Positions 42,553-50,638 of a stretch of 64,000 bases of DNA are shown one piece after another. Made by a program: the position numbers and the translations under genes. Below the pieces are notes generated by a model. It saw only the letters and a program-made list of their open reading frames with translations, was not told where the DNA came from and made no database searches. Source of the DNA: JAUMXJ01 sp041781135 (lineage in GTDB: Bacteria; Bacillota; Clostridia; Peptostreptococcales; Acidaminobacteraceae). Position 1 is the first letter of the stretch, and every line of letters starts with the position of its first letter. The stretch spans positions 1 to 64,000 of the forward strand of contig JBHAZV010000020.1 in the NCBI GenBank assembly GCA_041781135.1. The letters are read 5' to 3'.

Positions 42553-43048
42553 TTTTCCTCCCCTCAAAAAACAGCAGGTGTATTGCTAAAAGTATTGCAC
42601 CTGCCGTAACACATAAATCAGCTATATTGAAAACAGGGAAACTGATAAATCTCAGTTCCAGAAAGTCTACTACGAAACCGCCGCGGAACAGTCTGTCTAT
42701 GAGATTGCCCGTTGCTCCGCTGACAATTGCAACTATTCCGCACCTCAGGAATTCTGTGCCTGAATCCATGGTACTCAGCATATACCATATGAATACAGAA
42801 ATCGATACAACAGGCAGCATGGTAAGTATAAGCGTTTGACCGCTGAGCATTCCCCAGGCTGCGCCCGAGTTTTCGACATAACTGAGCCCTATGAGCGGCT
42901 CGATAATTGGAATTGCGGCTGCGCCTTTCAGATACTGAATTGCTAACAGCTTTGTGCATTGATCCGCAGCTACGAGCATGGCAAACAATAGCAGATATGC
43001 CGCCAATTTCCGCGTATTACCGGATTTGATTTTTTCTTTTTCGCTCAT
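42545..43048 (-). CDS. lspA: Lipoprotein signal peptidase (SPase II)
   Basis: A 167-residue membrane aspartyl protease with four helices that cuts the signal peptide of prolipoproteins before the lipidated Cys. The two catalytic Asp residues lie in GNLIDRLFRGGFVVDFLEL and FNIADLCVTAG. It would process the lipoprotein hydrolase at 14320-15435. The ATG at 43048 overlaps the pyrE stop by one base; an ATG ten codons upstream inside pyrE is an alternative. The gene overlaps the LCP gene by 8 bases. Confidence 0.95.
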   Translation of the reverse strand: MSEKEKIKSGNTRKLAAYLLLFAMLVAADQCTKLLAIQYLKGAAAIPIIEPLIGLSYVENSGAAWGMLSGQTLILTMLPVVSISVFIWYMLSTMDSGTEFLRCGIVAIVSGATGNLIDRLFRGGFVVDFLELRFISFPVFNIADLCVTAGAILLAIHLLFFEGRKNE

Positions 43049-43668
43049 CACACAAACATATGAGGATTTTCGCTCCACTTTTGGAGCAGTCCTCTGATCT
43101 CTCCTGAGATTAAGCCGGTTTCTATCCCGATCTCCAATACTTCGTGATACCCTGTGAGCGAAGAAAACGGTATGCCGATATTTGCGAACGCCTCGGCTGC
43201 AACATCAAAGTTGTAGCTGAAAATGGCAAGACAGCCGAGCACATCCGCGCCTTCTCCGATCAGTGCATTGACAGCGGAGACAGAGCTTTTTCCGGTCGAG
43301 AGCAGGTCTTCGATAAGCACAACCTTTGCTCCGGCAGGCAAGACGCCCTCTACGAGTTTTTTTGTACCGTGATCCTTAGACGCGGATCTAACATAGACCA
43401 TCGGTAGACCGAGAATATCCGCGACCCAAGCTGCGTGCGGAATTCCGGCTGTGGCAGTGCCCGCGATGATTTCAACATCCCCGAATCTTTTTTTGATCTC
43501 TTCTGCAAATTTTGACGCGACCAATCCGCGGACTTCCGGGTATGAAATTATAAGGCGGTTGTCACAGTAAATGGGCGACTTTATCCCTGAAACCCATGTG
43601 AACAGTTTGTCCGGAGTTGTAAGCTTGACAGCTCCTATTTCAACTAATTTTCTTGCAATCTCTTTCAT
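43048..43668 (-). CDS. pyrE: Orotate phosphoribosyltransferase
   Basis: A 206-residue enzyme that joins orotate to PRPP, giving orotidine 5'-phosphate in pyrimidine synthesis. The PRPP-binding signature is VVLIEDLLSTGKSS, and the flexible loop region reads VRSASKDHGTKK. No other pyrimidine genes are adjacent, so it is displaced from the usual pyr cluster. It leads the operon with lspA and the LCP gene; a promoter with TTGAAA and TATAAT lies upstream. Confidence 0.95.
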   Translation of the reverse strand: MKEIARKLVEIGAVKLTTPDKLFTWVSGIKSPIYCDNRLIISYPEVRGLVASKFAEEIKKRFGDVEIIAGTATAGIPHAAWVADILGLPMVYVRSASKDHGTKKLVEGVLPAGAKVVLIEDLLSTGKSSVSAVNALIGEGADVLGCLAIFSYNFDVAAEAFANIGIPFSSLTGYHEVLEIGIETGLISGEIRGLLQKWSENPHMFV

Positions 43669-43685
43669 AGTTTCACCAAATGATT

Positions 43686-43713
43686 ATTATACTATATTAT
43701 GCAGCTTTTTCAA
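43686..43713 (-). promoter_or_regulatory. pyrE-lspA-LCP promoter
   Basis: On the minus strand TTGAAA (43713-43708) and TATAAT (43691-43686) are 16 bp apart, in the gap between the DUF4015 gene and pyrE. The leader is short, and no PyrR-type attenuator is visible. Confidence 0.6.
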
Positions 43714-43725
43714 AATATGCGCTGC

Positions 43726-45216
43726 CTATTTGACGACATCGTATTCGTAGGCGTTGTGAGGATTCCAGAGCAAGTATTCATCTATGCCGTTATCCGCGAG
43801 CGCTTGTATCTGTGCCTGAACTTCCTCTCGTCCGTATGCAATATAATCTACTCCGTATGTTCCAAGGTAGCTTGCCGTAAAATACTGAATCCATGGTCGA
43901 AGTATTGCCGGTTCCAAGACATTGCTGTTTCTCGATATACAGTCCTTTATTGCAAAATCTATTGTTCGGTAAGGTTCGAGGTCGGGCGCCGGTATTCCAA
44001 AATTTCCCGGGCCGTAATGGCTTGGATAAACCATCGGGCACATATAGTCTACGACATTGGTGAGTGCCTCCCAGTGGTGACCGATGCCGACATCGTCCAG
44101 CGCGGTTGCGGCCCAGCCAAAAATATCGGCTGCCAGATAGGCTTTTTTTGCATTGACGCGCTCGTGAGCATATTTCAGGAAGCTTTGAATCGCATAGGTC
44201 TTGGAGTGATCTCCGAGATCTTTATAGAAAAATTCCTGAGATAACGGAACTGTAGGGAATCTGACATAATCGAACTGAATTTCGTTAAATCCGAGATCGA
44301 TTGCCTCTTCGGCAAGACCGATGTTGTATTCCCAGAGATTTTTGTCCATTGGAGATGTCCAGAGGAGTATGCCGTCTTCGGTAAAAGGCGTGTTTGTACC
44401 AGCGTAGGTTATTATTCCTTCTCGATTTTCTTTTGAGTAAATAGGCGATTTGAAAGTGACTATTCGTGCTATGAGGTAGATTCCTTTGTCTTTTGCAAGT
44501 TTTATGAGCGGTTCGATATCTTTTTTGTCTGCGTTTGCAAGTTTATTCGCAGCGGGATTATACTCGGACGCAGAGTCCGATGTAAAAAGCAGCTGTTCGC
44601 TGTCATCCTTTATATCTACGACGATGGCGTTAAGGTCTGTCGAATTGATCAGTTCAACAATATTTTTGTATTCAGAGCCGAGAAATGTCGGAATCGTAAC
44701 ATATACGCCGCGAACCTTTATGCGCGGATTTTCTTGGAAATTCGGTATCGAGCGGACGTGTTCGTATTCGCAGTCCTCTTCCGGAAGCTCGATAAAATCC
44801 ATTGGTGACAGATGTACAAAGCTCTCTGAAATATAGCCGAGCACTTCGGTATCATAATAGTCTTTTTTGACTTCGTAAAACCCGTCTTTAAGTCCGAGCG
44901 AATAAAGAGACATTTTGTCTTCTGCGATAAGTATTTCTTCGGATAATTCCGTATCTTTGAATATTCGCGCGCCTTCGGCTATGTATATTGTGTTGTCTCG
45001 TATGTGCTGTTCGAGTTTTCGACGTTCTTCTTCCTTCGCGCGTTTGAGCGCTTCTTCGTCGACAGTCGTCGCTGTTGTTGTAGTTGGAGTGGTGGTCGGG
45101 GATGTTGGTTCGAAAATCGTCGCTATTGGCGAGTCGAGCCGGGAAACTATGTATGCGAGCAGAACCATTATTGATGCAAGTAGTACTATTATTGCCAGAA
45201 ATTTGCCTTTTCTCAT
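43726..45216 (-). CDS. Membrane-anchored putative glycoside hydrolase (DUF4015)
   Basis: A 496-residue protein with an N-terminal membrane anchor (about residues 7-25), a Thr-rich linker (about 38-50), an SH3-like region, and a C-terminal TIM-barrel domain of the DUF4015 type from about residue 160 (RGVYVTIPTFLGS, NAIVVDIKDD, FNEIQFDYVRFPT, GIGHHWEALTNVVDYMCPM). The barrel resembles glycoside hydrolases; acidic residues in IQFDYVRFP are likely catalytic. It probably acts on cell-wall or surface glycans. It lies 13 bases after the ROK gene in a pfk-ROK-DUF4015 operon. A 70-base fragment resembling its own coding sequence lies inverted at 47380-47450. Confidence 0.85.
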   Translation of the reverse strand: MRKGKFLAIIVLLASIMVLLAYIVSRLDSPIATIFEPTSPTTTPTTTTATTVDEEALKRAKEEERRKLEQHIRDNTIYIAEGARIFKDTELSEEILIAEDKMSLYSLGLKDGFYEVKKDYYDTEVLGYISESFVHLSPMDFIELPEEDCEYEHVRSIPNFQENPRIKVRGVYVTIPTFLGSEYKNIVELINSTDLNAIVVDIKDDSEQLLFTSDSASEYNPAANKLANADKKDIEPLIKLAKDKGIYLIARIVTFKSPIYSKENREGIITYAGTNTPFTEDGILLWTSPMDKNLWEYNIGLAEEAIDLGFNEIQFDYVRFPTVPLSQEFFYKDLGDHSKTYAIQSFLKYAHERVNAKKAYLAADIFGWAATALDDVGIGHHWEALTNVVDYMCPMVYPSHYGPGNFGIPAPDLEPYRTIDFAIKDCISRNSNVLEPAILRPWIQYFTASYLGTYGVDYIAYGREEVQAQIQALADNGIDEYLLWNPHNAYEYDVVK

Positions 45217-45229
45217 TTAATCTACTCCA

Positions 45230-46156
45230 CTATATGCAGCCGATATCTGCGCTCAGTGCTAACTGGTATGCACCGTAGATAGCGCTTAAAGCGCCAATAT
45301 TTGACAATTGGAATTTTGTGTCGCCGACGAGCTTGACATTGCTGTACATAAGTGCGTATTGCTTTATTTTTATGAGAGCTTCTTCGCCGAAAATGGAAAA
45401 CAATTCTCCGCCGAAAACTGCGGCTTCGGGGCGCAGTGTATTGAGAGCGTTGCAAAATGCAAGAGCAATGTAACCCAGAGCCCGGTCGACGGCTTCTATG
45501 GTAACTGCGTCGCCTTTGATGTAAGCGCTGCCGATGCTCTTCATCATCATTGGGCGTTTTCGGGCTGCGGATTCGCCGACCATGGACAGTCTGCCTTTTT
45601 TGTGCTGTTGCGCTATGTACTGCTGTATGGCGTGTTTTGAAGCGTATGCCTCAAGACAGCCATAGTTCCCACATTTGCATGGTGCGCCATCGTGAACGAC
45701 CACCATATGTCCGAGGTTTGCGATATCCGTCCTGTTTGAGAAGAGCTTTCCGTCTACTATGAGAGCGCCTCCGGCTTCGTCACCTACAAACATACTTATT
45801 ACATTTTTGTCGAAAATCTCGGCGTTTTTATATACGCCGAAGATTGAACAGTTGGTTTTTGTATTTACTATGATGCCGCAGTTGAATTTCGCGCGCAGTC
45901 TTGTAACGATCGGGAGTTTTTCAAGTTCGTCAGCATTGAATTCATCCTCGTTGATGGCGAGTCCGATAGCTTGTAGTTCGAATATTTCGGTGCTCGCAAA
46001 CTTTTCTACGACTGCAATCGCTTCGTCGTAGAAATCCTCAAGATCCAGATTTTGCCTGCGTTCGATCTCTATTGTGTCAAGTTTCTTGCCATAGACATCG
46101 AAAAGCGCCCCCGCGACCTTGTCGATGTCGAGGCTCATTCCGACGAAAACTCTCAT
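45230..46156 (-). CDS. Degenerate ROK-family protein (probably not an active kinase)
   Basis: A 308-residue ROK-fold protein. The zinc site is intact: His150 in NLGHMV and Cys160, 162, 167 in CKCGNYGCLEAY. But the N-terminal phosphate loop GGT is replaced (GMSLDIDKV), the catalytic Asp of the NDAN motif is absent (NTKTN, residues 98-102), and the Gly-rich ATP loop reads VGDEAGG. There is no N-terminal HTH, so it is neither a normal sugar kinase nor a NagC-type repressor. A sensory or structural role is possible (inference). Its ATG overlaps the stop of the PPi-phosphofructokinase gene by one base, with AAGGAGG inside that gene. Confidence 0.82.
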   Translation of the reverse strand: MRVFVGMSLDIDKVAGALFDVYGKKLDTIEIERRQNLDLEDFYDEAIAVVEKFASTEIFELQAIGLAINEDEFNADELEKLPIVTRLRAKFNCGIIVNTKTNCSIFGVYKNAEIFDKNVISMFVGDEAGGALIVDGKLFSNRTDIANLGHMVVVHDGAPCKCGNYGCLEAYASKHAIQQYIAQQHKKGRLSMVGESAARKRPMMMKSIGSAYIKGDAVTIEAVDRALGYIALAFCNALNTLRPEAAVFGGELFSIFGEEALIKIKQYALMYSNVKLVGDTKFQLSNIGALSAIYGAYQLALSADIGCI

Positions 46157-47364
46157 TATTCCTCCTTTTTGGCGGTAAGCGCTGTGCCCTTTTTAAAATC
46201 TCCAATGAGCGGAAAGGCATAGTCTATGAATTTTTGAGTGACATTATTTCCTTCGGGATTTATGAATGAATCGTCCATAAGCTTTGTCTTTGCAGCTATA
46301 TCAGTCAGCGGCCTCGTTTCGAAGCGCACGCTGTATGTGCTGCCGGCGTTTCGAAGCATTACTACGGAGAAATCGTCGGAACTGCTGTCGACCATGGCCT
46401 GTTTGACACCGAATTCTCCGGCTTGGCGCGCCTCCGCTGCATCTGTCTCTGATGTCACTCCAAGGAATGACCTCTGCAGGTATCCGAGTGTATCCGCACG
46501 CACTCTTTTAATACCGGTTTTTGCCTTTATTTCTTCGGCAAGCAGGTCGCCGAGGGCGCCTGTGCCTGAAAGCTGAACGTTTCCGTGCGCGTCGCGCTCT
46601 ACGTCCTGCATAAGCTTTGTGACTATCGGTGTGCCCGCATTGTCTGAAATGCCCTCGGAAACGGCTACGACGCAGCGCCCGTGCCTTTTGTAGACCGATT
46701 CTACATCTTTTGAAAATTTTTCTATGTCAAATGTCCTTTCGGGCAGATAGATCAGGTGCGGTCCCGCTTCGGAATCGGCTCTGCCGAGTGCGGCGGCGGC
46801 AGTCAAAAACCCCGCGTGCCTTCCCATTACGACACCTATGTAGACGCCGCCGAGCGAGCGATTGTCAAAGTCTACCCCGGCAAACGCAGAAGCCACAAAC
46901 CGGGCGGCGCTTCCGAATCCCGGAGTATGGTCGTTTATAACGAGGTCGTTGTCTATGGTTTTTGGAATATGTACCGCCCTGAGCCGGTATCCGTCATTTT
47001 TGGCGTGCTCAGAGACTATCCTGACCGTATCTGATGAATCGTTGCCGCCGATATAGAAAAAATATCGGATATTTCGCTTTTTGATGTTTTCGAACATTTT
47101 CCTGCAGTATTCGGCGTCGGGTTTGACCCTTGTCGAGAAAAGCGCGCTGCCGGGTGTGGCGGCGACATCGTTGATATGCGCCTCGCTGAGACCGGACAGC
47201 AGTACGAGATCGTTGTTTGCTATGCCCTCGACTCCTCGCAGTGAACCATAGATATTTTCAATATTGTCGCACTTTATCGCTTCGAGTATGATTCCCGCCA
47301 GCGATTGATTTATTACTGCGGTGGGGCCGCCTCCCTGTGCTACGAGCAGATTGCCTTTCAGCAT
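46156..47364 (-). CDS. pfp: Phosphofructokinase, pyrophosphate-dependent type
   Basis: A 402-residue enzyme that phosphorylates fructose 6-phosphate, reversibly if PPi is the donor. The donor-site motif GGNDS (106-110) has Asp where ATP enzymes have Gly (GGDGS), and Lys135 in PKTIDNDL replaces the Gly of ATP enzymes; together these mark PPi use. MGRHAGFLT is the sugar-phosphate site. Length fits the single-chain PPi clade. PPi use saves ATP in glycolysis and is common in anaerobes. AAGGAGG precedes the ATG, and the ROK gene overlaps its stop. Confidence 0.92.
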   Translation of the reverse strand: MLKGNLLVAQGGGPTAVINQSLAGIILEAIKCDNIENIYGSLRGVEGIANNDLVLLSGLSEAHINDVAATPGSALFSTRVKPDAEYCRKMFENIKKRNIRYFFYIGGNDSSDTVRIVSEHAKNDGYRLRAVHIPKTIDNDLVINDHTPGFGSAARFVASAFAGVDFDNRSLGGVYIGVVMGRHAGFLTAAAALGRADSEAGPHLIYLPERTFDIEKFSKDVESVYKRHGRCVVAVSEGISDNAGTPIVTKLMQDVERDAHGNVQLSGTGALGDLLAEEIKAKTGIKRVRADTLGYLQRSFLGVTSETDAAEARQAGEFGVKQAMVDSSSDDFSVVMLRNAGSTYSVRFETRPLTDIAAKTKLMDDSFINPEGNNVTQKFIDYAFPLIGDFKKGTALTAKKEE

Positions 47365-47379
47365 AATTCCTCCTTAGAT

Positions 47380-47450
47380 TCGGACTCCGCATCCAGATAT
47401 AATCCCGCTGCGAACAAACTTGAAGCGAGGACAAAAAGATTGCGAGCCTG
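47380..47450 (+). pseudogene. Fragment of a DUF4015 gene, inverted relative to the intact copy
   Basis: Read on the plus strand, about 70 bases encode SDSASRYNPAANKLEARTK, close to SDSASEYNPAANKLANADK of the DUF4015 protein (44580-44511, minus strand). The first 42 bases match at 36 positions, and further similarity continues after small insertions. No start, stop or remainder of the gene is present. It lies in the gap upstream of pfp. Confidence 0.75.
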
Positions 47451-47500
47451 CCTGCGCAAAATGCAGACACTACATTATATCACAATAATAGTTTCAAGTC

Positions 47501-47986
47501 CTATTTCTGCAGCATGTATTCCATTTTGCGGACGCGCTCGGTAAATCCGAGGCTTTCAAAAAAGGAAATGGCGTTTTTATTAAAACTCCACACGCCGAAA
47601 TCGATCATTTTGCAATTTTTCTCTTCGGCTATCTGCCGGCAGCGCTCTATTAATTTTTTGCCTATCCCCATTTTTTGATGAGATTCTAAGACACATAAAT
47701 CTTCGATGTAGAAGCAGTCGAAATCGGAGTAAACAGGATGGTTTCTCTGAGAAATCACCCAAGCAAAGGCATAGCCTGCCACAATTCCGTCGTCGGCTTC
47801 TGCGATCAGGACGGTATGCTTCGGATCGTTTATCCTTTCTGCAAATGCTTCTTCTGTGAAAAAACGCGCTGTTTCTTTGAATAAATCTGGTCTGTTGCTA
47901 AAATGCAGCTCCGCAATTTCCCGTTGCAGCGGACGGATGCGTTCGCGGTCTGCAATTACTGCATTTCGTATGATTATATTTTTCAT
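47501..47986 (-). CDS. GNAT-family N-acetyltransferase
   Basis: A 161-residue acetyltransferase. The acetyl-CoA-binding loop reads HQKMGIGKKLIERC (the RxxGxG pattern with Gln in place of Arg), preceded by the strand YIEDLCVLES. It resembles small-molecule or peptide acetyltransferases of the RimI/Eis group; the acceptor is unknown. The start follows AAGGAG. It stands alone between the DUF4015 fragment and a decayed regulator gene. Confidence 0.82.
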   Translation of the reverse strand: MKNIIIRNAVIADRERIRPLQREIAELHFSNRPDLFKETARFFTEEAFAERINDPKHTVLIAEADDGIVAGYAFAWVISQRNHPVYSDFDCFYIEDLCVLESHQKMGIGKKLIERCRQIAEEKNCKMIDFGVWSFNKNAISFFESLGFTERVRKMEYMLQK

Positions 47987-48023
47987 CTTTGTCTCCTTAA
48001 TTTTAATATCGCCGTGCCTTTTT

Positions 48024-48063
48024 CGTGTTTGCAGCCGAAAGGTCTTGTGCGCGTTTGCAGCCG
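48024..48063. repeat. 14-bp direct repeat between the GNAT gene and the decayed regulator
   Basis: CGTGTTTGCAGCCG (48024-48037) recurs with one mismatch as CGCGTTTGCAGCCG (48050-48063), 26 bp apart start to start. No function is apparent; it may be a product of the rearrangement that damaged the neighbouring gene. Confidence 0.45.
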
Positions 48064-48079
48064 TTAACTGCGTGCGGAA

Positions 48080-48343
48080 TCAGACTTTCATTTCTCTGAT
48101 TGCTTCCACAGGGAGTTCGTATGCTTCTTTTCTAACAAGTCCATCGATTTTGCACCAAGACGAATACTGTGCAGAACAAAGTTTATTGATTCTTCAATTT
48201 GTTCATAGATCGGTCCGCTATATTCCCTCTTATCCGGAAAGGTCACACGCTCAGTCCCCTTAAAGACCGCGCACTGAGTTTTGGAAAACTGAAAATAACT
48301 CGACATTTTTCGATTCGCCGCGGATAATTTCTTCTATCGCCAT
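48080..48343 (-). pseudogene. Decayed AlbA_2-type (Schlafen-like) ATP-binding regulator
   Basis: Three short pieces of one family are seen in order. An ATG at 48343 with a GGAG site encodes MAIEEIIRGESKNVELF, the AlbA_2 N-terminus. Then, in another frame, SKTQCAVFKGTERVTF and DKREYSGPIYEQIEES follow, which normally lie about 200 residues later. After a second frameshift comes LVRKEAYELPVEAIREM before a stop at 48080. So there is an internal deletion, two frame changes and loss of the ATPase domain. A 72-residue frame inside it (48088-48306) is not a gene. Confidence 0.75.
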
Positions 48344-48477
48344 CTAATTCTCCATACTTGTATTGTATATACTATCATACATTTTCGGGCCTCTACAATA
48401 TTACCTGCCCTGTCGATATAACCCCGTTTTTATCTTTGCCAACTCAGCCAACATTTTATATAATATGTGCGTGGATT

Positions 48478-49380
48478 ATGGCAGAGATTACAAATAATTT
48501 GGAACAGCTTCTAAAGGCGCGTTTTTTTGAAAAGCTGGCATATGCGGGCGCAAAGTCTCCCGAAGTGCGCAAGGTGGCTGCGATAGCTGCTAATAAAAAG
48601 GGCAGCGCTATCCGGCAGATAATAGCCGAGGGGATATGGCTTAATCAGCTTGTCATCAGGCACGATCTTGATGTGGATTTTTTGCTCGTATGCCCGGATG
48701 AAGTCAGATCTCCGGAGGCGGAGCATCTGCTCTTTGAGCTCGCTCAGCGCGCGGGAAGGGTACTTATCATATCGGCTCGCACTTTAGAAAGTATTGCCGA
48801 AACCGGCAGCAGCGCAGGCATAATATCGGTGTGCGAACATCGCGTTCGAGGGCTTGACGATATTAGACCGGCGGACAATTCGCTTGTGCTGGTGCTCGAC
48901 GGACTCGAGATTCCGGGCAATGTCGGCACCTTGGTGCGCTCGGCCGATGGCGTAGATGCCTCGGGAGTCATAATTACCAATAAAAAGACGAGGCTGACTC
49001 ATCCAAAGTATATACGGAGCAGTCAAGGTTCTTGCTTTCGCGTGCCGGTGGTTGAGTGCGAAACGGCACAGGCTTTGTCGTGGCTTGCAGAAAATGGATT
49101 TAGGCTGCTGCTTGCCGACACTGACGCTCACAAAAATTATTACGAGGAGGACTATTGCGGAAGGGTCGCAGTAGTGCTCGGCAGCGAGCGTTACGGAATC
49201 AGTGCGGATTATTACGAATGCGGCGGCAAGTACGGCTTTGCTTCGCGGCGGGCGGATGGTATGCCGGCAAAGATAGGCATACCGATGTTCGGCGACTGCG
49301 ATTCCCTGAATGTAGGTATTGCCGGGACAGTAATACTCTATGAAGCGTCACTTAAACAAAAGGGAATGATAAAGAGATAA
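48478..49380 (+). CDS. SpoU/TrmH-family RNA 2'-O-methyltransferase
   Basis: A 300-residue SPOUT methyltransferase that uses SAM to methylate a ribose of rRNA or tRNA. The three family motifs are LDGLEIPGNVGTLVRSADG, VVLGSERYGIS and IPMFGDCDSLNVGIAGTVILYE, which make the knotted SAM site. The N-terminal 100 residues form the substrate-binding domain. The target nucleotide cannot be told. I place the start at 48478 because the open frame upstream (from 48358) is not family-like; the ribosome site is weak. The stop is directly followed by the ATG of mnmA. Confidence 0.9.
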   Translation: MAEITNNLEQLLKARFFEKLAYAGAKSPEVRKVAAIAANKKGSAIRQIIAEGIWLNQLVIRHDLDVDFLLVCPDEVRSPEAEHLLFELAQRAGRVLIISARTLESIAETGSSAGIISVCEHRVRGLDDIRPADNSLVLVLDGLEIPGNVGTLVRSADGVDASGVIITNKKTRLTHPKYIRSSQGSCFRVPVVECETAQALSWLAENGFRLLLADTDAHKNYYEEDYCGRVAVVLGSERYGISADYYECGGKYGFASRRADGMPAKIGIPMFGDCDSLNVGIAGTVILYEASLKQKGMIKR

Positions 49381-50613
49381 ATGCATGGCCGCAAAGCGAA
49401 ATTTCGGCAGAATTTTTTACGGAACTTTTTGATGCAATTTAGTGATTGTGCGGATGTCTGCGGACAACGCAATTTATATGAAAAAACCGTAACAGTGGGG
49501 CTTAGCGGCGGTGTGGACAGCGCCGCCGCTGCTTTGATGCTCAGAGGCAGGGTTCGGCGCATCTGTGCGGCGACTATGTACCTTTACAATGGACAGGAGC
49601 GGGAAATCGAGAAAGCCGCCGAATGCGCGGCTCGCCTTGGGATAGAACACAGGATTTTTGATTTTCGCGCTGAGTTCGAAAAATTAGTAATTTCCGAATA
49701 CGCGCGACGATACGAGCAGGGGCTTACTCCCAATCCGTGCATACTGTGCAATATTTCATTAAAGTATGGCTTGTTTTTGGAGTCGATCGATACTGACTAC
49801 CTCGCTCTTGGGCATTATGCCAAACTTGTGCGTGTGGGGGAGGAATTCAGAATTTTTAGATCCTCTGCGGCTCGTAAGGATCAGAGCTACAATCTTTATC
49901 ATCTGAGGCAGAACCAGCTTGCAAGGCTGCTTTTTCCTGTAGGAGAATTGTCCGATAAATCCGAGGCGGTTGCTATGGCATCAAAATTCGTAGAAGTCGG
50001 CGGCGAATCGATGGGGGCGTGTTTTCTAAAGAGCGGCTCTCGGCTCGAATTTTTCAGAGAGCGTGGGCTTTTGTGTTCGCAGCCGGGTGCGGTTGTGGAT
50101 AAATCCGGCGCCTTTATTGCGTGCCATGACGGCTGCGCGGGCTATACTATAGGTCAGAAGCCAAAAATAAGAAAGGCTGCGGGCGCAGCCGGTGCAGAGA
50201 AAGCCTGCATTGAAAAATGCTGCACAGCAAAAACTGTTGTTGAAAAGGCAAGCTTCAAAAGATTCGGCGCTGAAGGTCCTTACGAAATTATCGGCACAGT
50301 GGTTGCAATAGATCCTCAAAATCGGACAGTGGTGGTCGGAAGCGAAGACGACGTAATGAAGCAAAGTGTGAAGATGTCGGATGTGAATATAATATCGAAT
50401 ATCAGAAGAGAGGAGCTCTTATTAGGAATAGAGGTGTCGCTCCGGCTCAGCCAGTGGTCGGAGGAATACTATGGCTGTGCAAAGCTTGACGGCGGCGCGA
50501 ACTTGACATTTGAGGGCAGAAAGCCTATGCGAGCGCCTGCGCCCGGGCAGGCGGCCGTTATGTATATAGGAGATGAACTGATCGGCGGCGGGATATTATC
50601 AGCAGATTTGTGA
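49381..50613 (+). CDS. mnmA: tRNA-specific 2-thiouridylase MnmA, divergent form with Cys-rich insert
   Basis: A 410-residue enzyme that puts sulfur on U34 of tRNA-Lys, Glu and Gln. The PP-loop SGGVDS (42-47) binds ATP. The catalytic Cys pair is present: Cys121 in PNPCILCN and Cys215 in MGACFL. KDQSYNLYHL and GYTIGQ are also typical. Two features are odd: an N-terminal extension of about 35 residues with two Cys, and an insert at about 264-299 with Cys277, 281 and 282 before the C-terminal barrel. A Met at residue 18 is an alternative start. It begins one base after the SpoU methyltransferase stop. Confidence 0.87.
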   Translation: MHGRKAKFRQNFLRNFLMQFSDCADVCGQRNLYEKTVTVGLSGGVDSAAAALMLRGRVRRICAATMYLYNGQEREIEKAAECAARLGIEHRIFDFRAEFEKLVISEYARRYEQGLTPNPCILCNISLKYGLFLESIDTDYLALGHYAKLVRVGEEFRIFRSSAARKDQSYNLYHLRQNQLARLLFPVGELSDKSEAVAMASKFVEVGGESMGACFLKSGSRLEFFRERGLLCSQPGAVVDKSGAFIACHDGCAGYTIGQKPKIRKAAGAAGAEKACIEKCCTAKTVVEKASFKRFGAEGPYEIIGTVVAIDPQNRTVVVGSEDDVMKQSVKMSDVNIISNIRREELLLGIEVSLRLSQWSEEYYGCAKLDGGANLTFEGRKPMRAPAPGQAAVMYIGDELIGGGILSADL

Positions 50614-50638
50614 TTAGAGCCAGTCTGCGCCTTTGGGA

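Noticed and set aside
47305..47544. A 79-codon plus-strand frame as a gene
   Set aside because: Its first part is antisense to pfp and only the middle matches DUF4015; it is a gene fragment, not a functional product.
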